A DNA stretch of 64,000 nucleotides from Candidatus Skiveiella danica (GTDB taxonomy: Bacteria; Pseudomonadota; Gammaproteobacteria; Burkholderiales; Burkholderiaceae_C): assembly GCA_016721925.1 (NCBI GenBank), contig JADKHE010000001.1, positions 248,001 to 312,000 of the forward strand, written 5' to 3'. How positions within the stretch are numbered: position 1 is the stretch's first letter; each line of letters starts with the position of its first letter. The notes under the pieces were generated by a model. That model ran no database searches, was not told the DNA's origin, and saw nothing but the letters and a program-made list of their open reading frames with translations. Both the position numbers and the translations under genes were made by a program. This document shows, one piece after another, positions 51,787 to 60,409 of the stretch.

Positions 51787-53082
51787 ATGAAGATGATTTG
51801 TACCGACCGTTTTCCCATCCCGCGCCGCTTGTTGCTGGGGGTGTTGCTAGGGGGATCGATGATGTCGGCTTTGGCCCAGTTCCGCGTCGAGATCTCCGGC
51901 GTGGGCCTGACCCAGATGCCGATTGCGATCGCAGGTTTTCGGGGGGAAGGCCAATCGCCGGTCAAGATCAGCGGCGTGATTCAGGCCGATCTGGAGCGCA
52001 GCGGGCATTTCAAGCTGATGGATGCGGCTGGTCAGGCGCTGGACGAAGGGTCGCGCGCAGACCTGCCGTTGTGGCGCCAGCGTGGCGCCGACTCCTTGGC
52101 GGCCGGCAGCGTCACCCGCCTGCCCGACGGGCGCTACGACGTGCGTTTCCGGCTGTGGGATGTGGTTCGCGGCCAGGATCTCGGCGGGCAGGTCTACACG
52201 GTGCCTGCCGGCGACCTGCGCCTGGTTTCGCACAAGATTGCCGACTACATTCATGAGAAGCTGACAGGAGACAAAGGCGTTTTTTCGACGCGGATCGCCT
52301 ATGTCACCAAGAGTGGCCGGCAGCACACGCTCTGGGTCGCTGACGCCGACGGGGAGAACGCTCAGGTGGCCTTGGCGAGCCCCGAGCCGATCATTTCGCC
52401 GGCATGGTCGCCGGGCGGCGATTCGCTGGCCTATGTGTCGTTCGAAGCCCGAAAGCCCGTGGTGTATGTCCACGACGTGGCCACGGGGCGACGCCGCCTT
52501 CTGGCGAATTTCCGTGGCTCCAACAGCGCGCCCGCATGGTCGCCGGATGGCCGCACCGTGGCGCTCACCCTGAGCCGAGACGGGGGCTCTCAGCTGTATG
52601 TGATGGACGCCAGCGGGGGTGAACCGCGGCGACTGACGCAGAGTCCCGGCATTGACACCGAGCCGGTCTTTTCTCCAGATGGTCGCAGCATTTACTTCGT
52701 CAGTGATCGCGGCGGGGCACCGCAGATTTACCGTATGCCGGCCAGTGGCGGTGCGGCTGAGCGGGTGACGTTTGCGGGCACCTACAACATCTCGCCGGCG
52801 ATCAGTCCGGATGGGCGCTGGCTCGCCTATGTGTCCCGCGTCAATGGGGCGTTCAAACTGCAGGTCATGGAGCTGGCCAGTGGAACGGTGAATGCAGTTA
52901 CCGACACGGCGGCCGACGAGAGCCCCAGTTTCGCGCCGAACAGCCGCCTCATCGTTTACGCCACACAGAATCAGGGGCGTGAAGCCTTGATGACGACGAC
53001 ACTGGATGGAAAGATCAAGGCCAGACTGGCGGGGCAGGATGGGGATATCCGCGAGCCGAGCTGGGGGCCGTTCCAGAAATGA
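51787..53082 (+). CDS. tolB: Tol-Pal system protein TolB
   Basis: A 431-residue periplasmic protein. A signal peptide is seen (PRRLLLGVLLGGSMMSALAQ). The N-terminal domain starts FRVEISGVGLTQMPIAIAGF; the C-terminal six-bladed beta-propeller shows repeats such as SPAWSPGGDSLAYVSFE, APAWSPDGRTVALTLSRDGG, EPVFSPDGRSIYFVSDRGGA and SPAISPDGRWLAYVSR. TolB links TolA and Pal and supports outer-membrane stability and division. The start at 51787 is chosen. It begins tolB-pal-cpoB; tolQ, tolR and tolA are not in this window. Confidence 0.96.
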   Translation: MKMICTDRFPIPRRLLLGVLLGGSMMSALAQFRVEISGVGLTQMPIAIAGFRGEGQSPVKISGVIQADLERSGHFKLMDAAGQALDEGSRADLPLWRQRGADSLAAGSVTRLPDGRYDVRFRLWDVVRGQDLGGQVYTVPAGDLRLVSHKIADYIHEKLTGDKGVFSTRIAYVTKSGRQHTLWVADADGENAQVALASPEPIISPAWSPGGDSLAYVSFEARKPVVYVHDVATGRRRLLANFRGSNSAPAWSPDGRTVALTLSRDGGSQLYVMDASGGEPRRLTQSPGIDTEPVFSPDGRSIYFVSDRGGAPQIYRMPASGGAAERVTFAGTYNISPAISPDGRWLAYVSRVNGAFKLQVMELASGTVNAVTDTAADESPSFAPNSRLIVYATQNQGREALMTTTLDGKIKARLAGQDGDIREPSWGPFQK

Positions 53083-53103
53083 TTTATCAGCAGGAGCACA
53101 AGC

Positions 53104-53634
53104 ATGAGTAGAGTTTTACTGGCAATTGCGGTGGCGGCATGCCTCGCGGGTTGCGCGTCCGACGTCAAACTGGACGCAGTCCCGGTTGAAGACAAGGCCG
53201 GTGCGGCGGTTACGACCGGCTCCAGTGCCGGTGCTGGTGGGGCCGCTGCGAGCGCGGTGACGGCAGTGGATCTGGGCAAGGGCGGCCAGGATGGCGCGGG
53301 TCCGGCTGGTCCGAACGTGGTCTATTTCGACTACGACAGTTTTGTTGTGAAGCCCGAGTACCAGTCTGTTGTAGAAAACCAAGCCCGTTATCTGAGAGCA
53401 GACCTCAAGCGCAAGGCGATGCTGGAAGGCCATACCGATGAACGCGGAGGACGCGAATACAACCTTGCATTGGGGCAGCGCCGTGCCGAAGCCGTCGCTC
53501 GGGCGATGACGCTCCTGGGCGTGTCCGGTGGGCAACTGGAAGCCGTGAGTTTCGGCAAGGAAAAGCCTGCCGCACAGGGCTCGGACGAAGCGTCGTTGGC
53601 CAAGAACCGACGGGTTGAGGTGAAATACCGGTGA
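53104..53634 (+). CDS. pal: Peptidoglycan-associated lipoprotein Pal
   Basis: A 176-residue lipoprotein. Signal peptide II is LAIAVAACLAGCASD (lipobox LAGC, Cys at about residue 17). The C-terminal OmpA-like domain has VYFDYDSFVVKPEYQSVVEN, LEGHTDERGGREYNLALGQR (peptidoglycan-binding residues) and LAKNRRVEVKYR. It anchors the outer membrane to the cell wall and is pulled by TolB. A Gly/Ala-rich linker follows the lipobox. It is 21 bp after tolB and overlaps cpoB (GTGA). Confidence 0.97.
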   Translation: MSRVLLAIAVAACLAGCASDVKLDAVPVEDKAGAAVTTGSSAGAGGAAASAVTAVDLGKGGQDGAGPAGPNVVYFDYDSFVVKPEYQSVVENQARYLRADLKRKAMLEGHTDERGGREYNLALGQRRAEAVARAMTLLGVSGGQLEAVSFGKEKPAAQGSDEASLAKNRRVEVKYR

Positions 53635-54410
53635 TTGAAACGTGGTTGATCAGGGGGCTGCGGGGCCTCTTTTTCGCTGGGAGCCTCTTGGCCCCCCTTG
53701 GGGTTCAGGCTGCATTGTTCAGTGACGATGAGGCGCGCAAAGCCATCATCGATCTGCGCCAACGTGTCGAAACGCAGAAGGCGACGGCCGAAGCGATTGA
53801 AAAGAAACTGACCGACGAGAACAATCAGTTGCGCAGGAGTCTGCTGGATCTTCAGAACCAGATCGAAACCCTGCGCGCCGAGCAGGCCCGGATGCGCGGG
53901 CAGGGCGAGCAGATGTCCAGAGAGATCGCTGAAACCCAGCGCCGCCAGACCACGCAAAGCCAGTCCCTTGACGAGCGCCTGCGGTCGATGGAGCCGCAAA
54001 AGGTGACCGTGGACGGGAGGGAGTTCGTCGCAAGTCCTGCTGAAAAGCGAGATTTCGATGCCGCAATGGGGGTGTTTCGAACGGGTGATTTCCCGGCCGC
54101 ACAAGCTGCCTTCCTGGACTTTGCCAAGCGCTTTCCCAAGAGCGGCTATTACCCGTCTGCGATGTTCTGGCTGGGCAACGCGCAATACGCGACGCGTGAT
54201 TACAAAGAGGCCATCACCAATTTTCGCGCCATGCTGACGCTGGCGCCTGAACATGCGCGCGTGCCCGAGGCGATCCTGGCGATCGCAAACTGCCAGATTG
54301 AACTGAAGGACACCAAGGCGGCACGCAGGACCTTGGAGGATCTGATCCGGCTGCATCCTCAATCCGAGGCTGCACAGGCCGCGAAGGAGCGTTTGGCAAA
54401 GCTTCGTTGA
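53631..54410 (+). CDS. cpoB: Cell division coordinator CpoB (YbgF)
   Basis: A 259-residue periplasmic protein. GTG start at 53631 overlaps the pal stop. A signal peptide (FFAGSLLAPLGVQAALF) is followed by a coiled-coil (residues about 35-115, QRVETQKATAEAIEKKL...EQARMRGQG) that trimerises, then TPR repeats (DFDAAMGVFRTGDFPAAQAAF, YYPSAMFWLGNAQYATRDYK, ARVPEAILAIANCQIELKDTK). It couples peptidoglycan synthesis to outer-membrane constriction via PBP1B and TolA. The trio tolB-pal-cpoB is conserved. Confidence 0.94.
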   Translation: MIETWLIRGLRGLFFAGSLLAPLGVQAALFSDDEARKAIIDLRQRVETQKATAEAIEKKLTDENNQLRRSLLDLQNQIETLRAEQARMRGQGEQMSREIAETQRRQTTQSQSLDERLRSMEPQKVTVDGREFVASPAEKRDFDAAMGVFRTGDFPAAQAAFLDFAKRFPKSGYYPSAMFWLGNAQYATRDYKEAITNFRAMLTLAPEHARVPEAILAIANCQIELKDTKAARRTLEDLIRLHPQSEAAQAAKERLAKLR

Positions 54411-54464
54411 CCCTTCGGGACTTTGGGGGGGCGCGAGGCGCTTAGGCCCCTCTAGAATTGGCTC

Positions 54465-55580
54465 ATGCAATCCACTGCGCTCTCCGCGCTGACTGTTCAG
54501 GTACTTTGGGCCGGATTTCTGGTGTCGATGGTCTTCGGCGCGATCACGCAGCGCACGCGGTTTTGCACCATGGGCGCGATCAGCGACGTTGTCAGCTACG
54601 GGGACTGGACGCGCATGCGCCAGTGGGGCATGGCGGTCGGTGTCGCCATGATCGGGTTTTCGATCCTGGCCTATGGCGGTTGGATCAACCCCTCCAAGAG
54701 CATCTACGCATCAACCCGCTGGCTCTGGCTTTCGGCTCTGGTCGGTGGGTTTCTCTTCGGGTTGGGCATGGTGCTCGGCTCAGGTTGCGGCAGCAAGACC
54801 CTGGTGCGTATCGGTAGCGGTAACCTCAAGGCCTTCGTGGTCTTTCTGGTCATGGGGGTCGCGGCGTTTGCCACATTGAAGGGGATCACTGCCGTGCTCA
54901 GGGTTGCGACGGTGGAGCGGGTCGGGATTGAACTGAGCCAGGGAAGCACGCTGACCGATTGGGCTGCCAGTGCATTGGGCGTCCCCGCGACTGCCGCCGG
55001 AATCGCGCTTTCCATGGTGATCGGCGGGGGCTTGATCTTCTGGGCTTCGCGCGAGCGCAGCTTCCGTCATCCAGAGAACTACATCGCTGGTGTGGGCATT
55101 GGCGGAGCGGTGATCGCCATGTGGTGGGTGAGTGGCAACCTGGGTCATGTGGTCGAGCATCCCGAGACGCTGCAGGAAGCTTATCTTGCGACGAACAGCG
55201 GGCGCATGGAGGCGCTTTCCTTCACGGCGCCCATGGCCTATGCGCTGGACTGGATCATCCTGTTCAGCGACAGAAGCAAGGTCCTGACGCTTGCCGTGGT
55301 GTCGGTCCTCGGGGTCATTGCGGGTTCGGCCGTCCAGGCCGTTGTTTCCGGAGATTTCCGGTGGGAAGGATTCGGTGGCACAGAGGATCTGGCAAACCAC
55401 TTGATCGGTGCGATGCTGATGGGCATCGGAGGTGTCACCGCGATGGGGTGCACCGTGGGGCAGGGTTTGAGCGGTATGTCAACCCTTAGCGCATCCAGTT
55501 TTCTCGCCGTCGCGGCAATCATGTTTGGCGCGGTCATGGCGCTCAGGTACCAGAACTGGCGATTGGAGCGAACGGTTTGA
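54465..55580 (+). CDS. YeeE/YedE family sulfur-transport membrane protein
   Basis: A 371-residue integral membrane protein with two repeats of the sulfur-transport domain. RTRFCTMGAISDVVSYGDW and GSGCGSKTLVRIGSGNLKAF make the first, and AMGCTVGQGLSGMSTLSASSF the second; the Cys residues in these motifs are those thought to conduct thiosulfate in YeeE. Nine or so helices are predicted. The likely role is uptake of thiosulfate or another reduced sulfur ion. The start at 54465 is chosen. The stop overlaps a TTG start of tcdA (TTGA), so the two genes are translationally coupled. Confidence 0.88.
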   Translation: MQSTALSALTVQVLWAGFLVSMVFGAITQRTRFCTMGAISDVVSYGDWTRMRQWGMAVGVAMIGFSILAYGGWINPSKSIYASTRWLWLSALVGGFLFGLGMVLGSGCGSKTLVRIGSGNLKAFVVFLVMGVAAFATLKGITAVLRVATVERVGIELSQGSTLTDWAASALGVPATAAGIALSMVIGGGLIFWASRERSFRHPENYIAGVGIGGAVIAMWWVSGNLGHVVEHPETLQEAYLATNSGRMEALSFTAPMAYALDWIILFSDRSKVLTLAVVSVLGVIAGSAVQAVVSGDFRWEGFGGTEDLANHLIGAMLMGIGGVTAMGCTVGQGLSGMSTLSASSFLAVAAIMFGAVMALRYQNWRLERTV

Positions 55581-56359
55581 GCGATTCCTCCTCGGAGACA
55601 CATGATCTTGAACGCCGCTTTGGCGGTCTGGAGCGGCTCTTTGGCGTGGATGGTGCGGCACGCATCCGGCGGGCTCGCGTCGCCGTCGTCGGCATCGGCG
55701 GGGTGGGCTCCTGGGCTGCTGAGGCGTTGGCACGCAGCGGCGTCGGACAGCTCGTGCTCGTTGACCTGGACCATGTTGCCGAATCCAACATCAACCGTCA
55801 GGCGCAAGCGCTTTCAACCACGATCGGCCAGGCCAAGGTGCGCGCCATGCAGGAGCGCATCGGATTGATTCACCCGCAGTGTCAGGTCACCGGCATTGAA
55901 GCGTTCGTGGAGCCCGCGAACTGGCCGCAGCTTCTGGATGGCCCGGTCGATGCCATGATCGATGCTTGTGATCAGGTGGCAGCCAAGGTGGCGATGGCAA
56001 GCTGGGCACGACAGGGCCAGAAGGGCTTTATCAGTGCCGGGGCCGCAGGCGGCAAGCGGCTTGCCCACAAGGTTGAAATCGACGACCTGGCGCGAGTGAC
56101 CCACGATCCCTTGCTGGCCCAGCTGCGCTATCGGTTGCGCAAGCATCACGGGGCTCCCCGCGAAGGCAGGACCATCGGTATCCCTTGCGTGTTCAGCCGG
56201 GAGCCGGTCGTCCCGCCGGATGCATCCTGCGCCGTCGAGGGCGACGGTTCACTCAATTGCCACGGTTACGGATCGGTCGTCAGTGTCACTGCCACTTTTG
56301 GTCTGTGCGCAGCCGGATGGATTCTCGATTTTCTTGCCAGGACTCCGTCACAGCAATGA
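55577..56359 (+). CDS. tcdA: tRNA threonylcarbamoyladenosine dehydratase
   Basis: A 260-residue E1-like ATP-dependent dehydratase that forms the cyclic form of t6A37 in tRNA. ERRFGGLERLFGVDGAARIR leads into the adenylation motif VGIGGVGSWAAEALARSGVG (GxGxxG, residues about 37-56), LDHVAESNINRQAQAL and DACDQVAAKVAMASW; the catalytic Cys is in the CVFSREPVVPPDASC region. The start is a TTG at 55577 overlapping the preceding stop. It is followed directly by tRNA-Lys, a substrate whose adenosine 37 is probably modified. Confidence 0.94.
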   Translation: MSDSSSETHDLERRFGGLERLFGVDGAARIRRARVAVVGIGGVGSWAAEALARSGVGQLVLVDLDHVAESNINRQAQALSTTIGQAKVRAMQERIGLIHPQCQVTGIEAFVEPANWPQLLDGPVDAMIDACDQVAAKVAMASWARQGQKGFISAGAAGGKRLAHKVEIDDLARVTHDPLLAQLRYRLRKHHGAPREGRTIGIPCVFSREPVVPPDASCAVEGDGSLNCHGYGSVVSVTATFGLCAAGWILDFLARTPSQQ

Positions 56360-56368
56360 ATAAGACGC

Positions 56369-56374
56369 TATAAT
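56369..56374 (+). promoter_or_regulatory. Probable -10 box for tRNA-Lys
   Basis: TATAAT, 44 bp upstream of the tRNA 5' end. No good -35 hexamer at the right distance was found, so this is only a candidate. Confidence 0.45.
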
Positions 56375-56417
56375 TTAAGGCTGAACCGAAGGTGGAAATT
56401 CCGCTAGGAGGCTCACA

Positions 56418-56493
56418 GGGACGTTAGCTCAGTTGGTAGAGCAGCGGACTTTTAATCCGTTTGTCGTGGGTTCGACCCCCGCACGTCCCACCA
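56418..56493 (+). tRNA. tRNA-Lys (anticodon UUU)
   Basis: A 76-nt cloverleaf: acceptor GGGACGT pairs with ACGTCCC (56483-56489), discriminator A, CCA encoded at 56491-56493. The D arm is TAGCTCAGTTGGTAGAGC; the anticodon loop is CTTTTAA with anticodon TTT; the T loop is in GGTTCGACCCC. This strongly resembles E. coli tRNA-Lys. It is preceded by tcdA and followed by an intrinsic terminator. Confidence 0.98.
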
Positions 56494-56504
56494 AGTACAG
56501 TATG

Positions 56505-56538
56505 AAAACCCCGCTATCTAATCGATAGCGGGGTTTTT
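56505..56538 (+). terminator. Intrinsic terminator after tRNA-Lys
   Basis: CCCCGCTATC, TAATC loop, GATAGCGGGG, then TTTTT; a 10-bp stem 15 nt after the tRNA CCA end. Confidence 0.92.
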
Positions 56539-56596
56539 GTTTCAAGCATTGCGAAAACAATGCGGGAGTTCGCGTAATCCGCACCGGGCACACCCT

Positions 56597-57097
56597 TCAG
56601 GTACTTGGCTGGTTCGGCAACCGCAGGTCGGCCTTCAAGGCGACCCGCACGCAGTCCTTCAGGTGCTCTTCGCCGAGATAGCGGATGGCGGTGTAACCGA
56701 CCAGGGCGGACACCGCCTGTCCGGCCAGCGGCACGTAGCGCGCGGCCTGTCCGGCAGTGAGGCGCAGGCCGACGGTCTTTGCCGCCTTGAGCACCAGATC
56801 GCGGGTGATGAACTTTCCAATCAGCACCGTTCCTACGAGGGCAACAGCCTTTTGCACCCGCTCTCGTTCGTGCGGTGTCAATCGGTCCAACTGGTCGGGC
56901 ATCAAGCCAAATTCAGCGTTGATCTTCGGGATCATCCGGGACAACAGCGCCGCGTCCACGGCCCAGTCAAGCCCGGGTACGGGCACGGCGCCGGCCGCTG
57001 CGGCCACCAAAGCCCGGCGATGCAGGATCTTGCGTCCGCGTTGTACGGCTTCTGTCAATGCGGGATGCCCGCGCGCCAAGTCAATCGCAGAAGGCAT
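56597..57097 (-). CDS. Hypothetical membrane-associated protein (DUF697/EcsC-like)
   Basis: A 166-residue protein. Hydrophobic stretches around residues 31-50 (LVAAAAGAVPVPGLDWAVDA), 85-100 (VALVGTVLIGKFITRDL) and 120-140 (YVPLAGQAVSALVGYTAI). The AGAVPVPGLDWAVDAALLSRM segment is like the start of DUF697-type or EcsC-type domains, but I cannot confirm either. EEHLKDCVRVA near the end may be a conserved cap. Lys/Arg residues are near both ends. It is followed, 13 bp later on the same strand, in the order of transcription by no gene; upstream is the GlsB-like gene. Confidence 0.6.
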   Translation of the reverse strand: MPSAIDLARGHPALTEAVQRGRKILHRRALVAAAAGAVPVPGLDWAVDAALLSRMIPKINAEFGLMPDQLDRLTPHERERVQKAVALVGTVLIGKFITRDLVLKAAKTVGLRLTAGQAARYVPLAGQAVSALVGYTAIRYLGEEHLKDCVRVALKADLRLPNQPST

Positions 57098-57109
57098 GGG
57101 TGGCGGGAA

Positions 57110-57364
57110 TCAGGTTGATTTGCCTTTGATCAGGCCGTAGATGAACAGCAAAACCACTGCGCCGATCACCGACGCAATGAACCCGGCGGCGTCGCCGCCT
57201 TTGTACAGCCCCAATGCGGCTCCGACGTAGTTCGCCACGAAAGAGCCCGCAATGCCAAGCAGGGCTGTCATGATCCAGCCCAGCTTGTCGTCGCCCGGCT
57301 TCACTGCGCGGGCAATGAAGCCTACGATCAGCCCGATGAACAAGGTTCCAAGAAGAGACATCAT
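57110..57364 (-). CDS. GlsB/YeaQ/YmgE family stress-response membrane protein
   Basis: An 84-residue membrane protein with three hydrophobic helices: LLGTLFIGLIVGFIARAV, GWIMTALLGIAGSFVANYVG and FIASVIGAVVLLFIYGLIKG. KPGDDKLGW between the first two is the family's polar loop. These proteins belong to the transglycosylase-associated protein family; an envelope-stress role is suggested in others but not demonstrated here. A start at the second Met (57361) is equally possible. It lies 12 bp upstream of the DUF697/EcsC-like gene and probably shares its transcript. Confidence 0.9.
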   Translation of the reverse strand: MMSLLGTLFIGLIVGFIARAVKPGDDKLGWIMTALLGIAGSFVANYVGAALGLYKGGDAAGFIASVIGAVVLLFIYGLIKGKST

Positions 57365-57446
57365 GTGGCTTTGCTTCTCAAAGTGAGTCAGATCATCACT
57401 GTACCCTGATGCAATGCCAGACGTTGCGCGGGGATTTCCATGCGCA

Positions 57447-59474
57447 TCAGGCCGACAGGGTGTGCTCCAGCTGTTCGCTCAAGGCCAGCCATTCCCCTTC
57501 CAGCGTGTCCAGTTCGGCGCTGGCAGCTTTCAGCTGACGGCCGGCGTCGGCCAATTCGGCGGCAGGCAACGGACCGCACAGGCGCTGTTCCAGATCGGCC
57601 TTTGCCAGCGTGAGCTCGGCAATACGGGCTTCGGTCTGTTCCAGCGCACGCTTGAGGGGCCTTGCCTTTTCGGCAAGCTGGGTTCGTTGCGCGGCATCTC
57701 GCTTGCGCTGTTCCTGGGCTGACAGGCCGGAGCCAGTGGTCGGCGCTGTGAATGCGATGGCGGCGGGGGCCGGCCTTGCCGGGGACTTGCGTGCCTCGGC
57801 CTCCTCACGCGCGGACTCGCGGGCCTCCTCCCTCTGGCGCCGGGCTTCGTCCAGCAGATAGCGTTGGTAGTCGTCGAGGTCGCCGTCGAAGGGCTCAACC
57901 CCTCCTCGCGACACCATCCAGAACTCGTCGCAGACCGCGCGCAGCAGGGCGCGATCGTGGCTGACCAGCATCACGGTGCCTTCGAACTCGTTCAGTGCCA
58001 TGGACAGCGCCTCGCGCGTGGCCAGATCCAGGTGGTTGGTCGGTTCGTCCAGCAGCAGCAGGTTGGGGCGCTGCCAGACGATCATGCACAACACCAGGCG
58101 AGCCTTCTCGCCGCCGCTCATGCTGCCGACGGCCTGCTTGACCGTGTCGCCGCTGAAATTGAACATGCCCAGGAAACTGCGCAAGTCCTGCTCGCGCGTG
58201 GCCTGGCCGCTGATCTTGCCTGTGGCGGTCAGGTCCTTGACGAGACGGATCATGTGTTCGAGCGGGTTGTCGGCCGGCCGCAGCACGTCGAGCTCCTGCT
58301 GGGCGAAATAGCCGATGTTCAACCCCTTGCCTTCAATCATCTCGCCGCCAAGGGGTGCGAGCGCGCGTGCCACGGTCTTGACCAGGGTGGATTTGCCCTG
58401 GCCGTTGGCGCCCAGAATGCCGATGCGTTGGCCGGCCAGCACGGACCGGTTGACATTGCGCACGATGACCGTCGGCGGCGTGCCCTCGGGCGCCCCATCC
58501 GGCGGGGGGTAACCGAAGCTCACGTCATGCATCGACAGCATCGGGTTGGGCAGGTTGGCGGGCTCTTTGAACTCGAACGTGAACTCCGCTTCGGCCAGCA
58601 AGGGGCCGATCTTCTCCATCCGATCCAGCGCCTTGACCCGGCTCTGCGCCTGCTTGGCCTTGCTGGCCTTTGCCTTGAAGCGGGCGATGAACTTCTGCAG
58701 GTGGGCGATCTTTTCCTGCTGCTTGGCGAAGGCGGTCTGCTGCAGCGCCATCTGCTCGGCGCGCAGGTCCTCGAACTTGCTGTAGTTCCCGCCGTAGCGG
58801 GTCAGGCGTGCACCCTCGATATGGACGGTGACCTCGGTCACCGCGTCAAGGAACTCCCGGTCATGGCTGATGACGAGCATCGTGCCCGGATAGCGCTTGA
58901 GCCAGGCTTCCAGCCAGACCAGGGCGTCCAGGTCGAGGTGGTTGGTGGGCTCGTCCAGCAGCAGCAGATCCGACGGGCACATCAGCGCGCGCGCCAGCTG
59001 CAGGCGCATGCGCCAGCCGCCCGAGAAGCTGTTCACCGGCTTGTCCAGTTCGCTGGTCTTGAAGCCCAGCCCCAGGATCAGCGCCTGCGCGCGTGCGGCG
59101 GCGTCGTGGGCGCCGGCATCGTGCAGCGCGGTATAGGCGTGCGCCATGCGGTCGTAGTCGTCGGTCGCCTCCGCGTCGGTGACTTCCTGCTGGGCGGCGA
59201 GCAGGGCGGTATCGCCCTCGACCACAAAATCGGTGGCAGATTGCGCGGTTTCGGGCATGTCCTGCGCCACCTGACCCATGCGCCACTGGGCCGGAATGAA
59301 GTATTCGCCGCCATCTTCATGCAGGGAGCCGTTGAAAAGGGCGAACAGCGAGGACTTTCCGGCCCCGTTGCGTCCCACGAGGCCGACCTTCTCGCCCGGG
59401 TTGATGGTGACGGACGCGCCGTCGAGCAGCACCTTCGCACCGCGGCGCAGGACGACGTTCTTCAAAGTGATCAT
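57447..59474 (-). CDS. ABC-F family ATP-binding protein (YheS-like)
   Basis: A 675-residue cytoplasmic protein with two ATP-binding domains and no membrane part. First domain: VGLVGRNGAGKSSLFALF, FSGGWRMRLQLARALM, LLLLDEPTNHLDLDALVWL. Second: IGILGANGQGKSTLVKTV, MSGGEKARLVLCMIV, LLLLDEPTNHLDL. The interdomain linker holds KFIARFKAKASKAKQAQSRVKAL, typical of ABC-F translation factors. A basic, Ala-rich coiled C-terminal domain (residues about 560-675) resembles those of YheS or Uup. ABC-F proteins bind the ribosomal E site; the exact member is unresolved. It overlaps prmB by 4 bp. Confidence 0.93.
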   Translation of the reverse strand: MITLKNVVLRRGAKVLLDGASVTINPGEKVGLVGRNGAGKSSLFALFNGSLHEDGGEYFIPAQWRMGQVAQDMPETAQSATDFVVEGDTALLAAQQEVTDAEATDDYDRMAHAYTALHDAGAHDAAARAQALILGLGFKTSELDKPVNSFSGGWRMRLQLARALMCPSDLLLLDEPTNHLDLDALVWLEAWLKRYPGTMLVISHDREFLDAVTEVTVHIEGARLTRYGGNYSKFEDLRAEQMALQQTAFAKQQEKIAHLQKFIARFKAKASKAKQAQSRVKALDRMEKIGPLLAEAEFTFEFKEPANLPNPMLSMHDVSFGYPPPDGAPEGTPPTVIVRNVNRSVLAGQRIGILGANGQGKSTLVKTVARALAPLGGEMIEGKGLNIGYFAQQELDVLRPADNPLEHMIRLVKDLTATGKISGQATREQDLRSFLGMFNFSGDTVKQAVGSMSGGEKARLVLCMIVWQRPNLLLLDEPTNHLDLATREALSMALNEFEGTVMLVSHDRALLRAVCDEFWMVSRGGVEPFDGDLDDYQRYLLDEARRQREEARESAREEAEARKSPARPAPAAIAFTAPTTGSGLSAQEQRKRDAAQRTQLAEKARPLKRALEQTEARIAELTLAKADLEQRLCGPLPAAELADAGRQLKAASAELDTLEGEWLALSEQLEHTLSA

Positions 59475-60409
59475 GGGGTTTCTATTTGTGCCGGTTGCGC
59501 GTTCTGCCATGCATGCAGGGCGTCGCGCGTCAACAGCAAGACCTGGTCGTCGCCCGCGCTGGTATCCAGCCAGACGGCTTCCAGCGCCGGGAATGCGGAT
59601 TCAAAATGGGTGCGTTCATTGCCGATTTCCAGGACCAGCACGCCCTCCGGTTGGAGGTGTGCAGGGACCTCGCGCAGCAGCTGGCGGACGAAGTCCATGC
59701 CGTCTGCGCCCCCCGCAAGCGCCAAAGAGGGCTCGGCCTGGTATTCGGCGGGCAGGGCGGCCATGCTGCCAGCAGTGACATAAGGCGGGTTGCAAAGGAT
59801 CAGGTCGTAGCGGTCCGGAACCGACGCCAGGCTATCGGACTCGATCAGCCGGATGCGGTCCTGAAGCGCATGGCGGTCCACGTTGATGCGGGCCACGGCC
59901 AAGGCGTCGGCCGAGATGTCGGCGGCGTCGACGGTGACGTCGGGGTAGACCATGGCGGCCAGTACCGCCAGGCTCCCGTTGCCGGTGCATAGATCGAGCA
60001 CGCGCGCCGTGTGGGCGCCCAGCCAGGGGTCGATGCCGCCACCGAGCTCGGGGTGCGCCAGCAATTCGCCGATCAGGCTGCGCGGCACGATGGCACGCTC
60101 GTCCACGTAGAAGGGCACGCCCTGCAGCCAGGCCTCATGCGTCAGGTAGGCGGCGGGCTTGCGGGTGTCGATGCGCTCGCGCACCAAGGCGGCCACCTGT
60201 TCGCGCTGGGTGCCTTGCACCGGGAGGTCGGCGGCCGACTCCGGCCCGTCCAGCGGGGTGTCCAGGGGAAGTCCCAGCCGCCAGAGCACCAGCCAGGCCG
60301 CCTCGTCGAAGGCGTTGGTCGTGCCGTGGCCGTAAGAGACGCCGGCCTCGGTCAACTGGCGGGCGGCGTCGTCGATCAGCTCGATGAGGCGGGTGGCCTC
60401 CGCGCTCAT
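59471..60409 (-). CDS. prmB: Ribosomal protein L3 N5-glutamine methyltransferase
   Basis: A 312-residue class I methyltransferase. RVLDLCTGNGSLAVLAAMVY is the SAM-binding motif I (residues about 144-163), and LILCNPPYVTAGSM holds the NPPY motif that methylates the glutamine amide. The N-terminal GHGTTNAFDEAAWLVLWRL fits PrmB rather than PrmC, which starts differently. Substrate: Gln150 of uL3 in E. coli. The start overlaps the dapE stop (ATGA) and the stop overlaps the ABC-F start (ATGA), so all three are coupled. Confidence 0.95.
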   Translation of the reverse strand: MSAEATRLIELIDDAARQLTEAGVSYGHGTTNAFDEAAWLVLWRLGLPLDTPLDGPESAADLPVQGTQREQVAALVRERIDTRKPAAYLTHEAWLQGVPFYVDERAIVPRSLIGELLAHPELGGGIDPWLGAHTARVLDLCTGNGSLAVLAAMVYPDVTVDAADISADALAVARINVDRHALQDRIRLIESDSLASVPDRYDLILCNPPYVTAGSMAALPAEYQAEPSLALAGGADGMDFVRQLLREVPAHLQPEGVLVLEIGNERTHFESAFPALEAVWLDTSAGDDQVLLLTRDALHAWQNAQPAQIETP

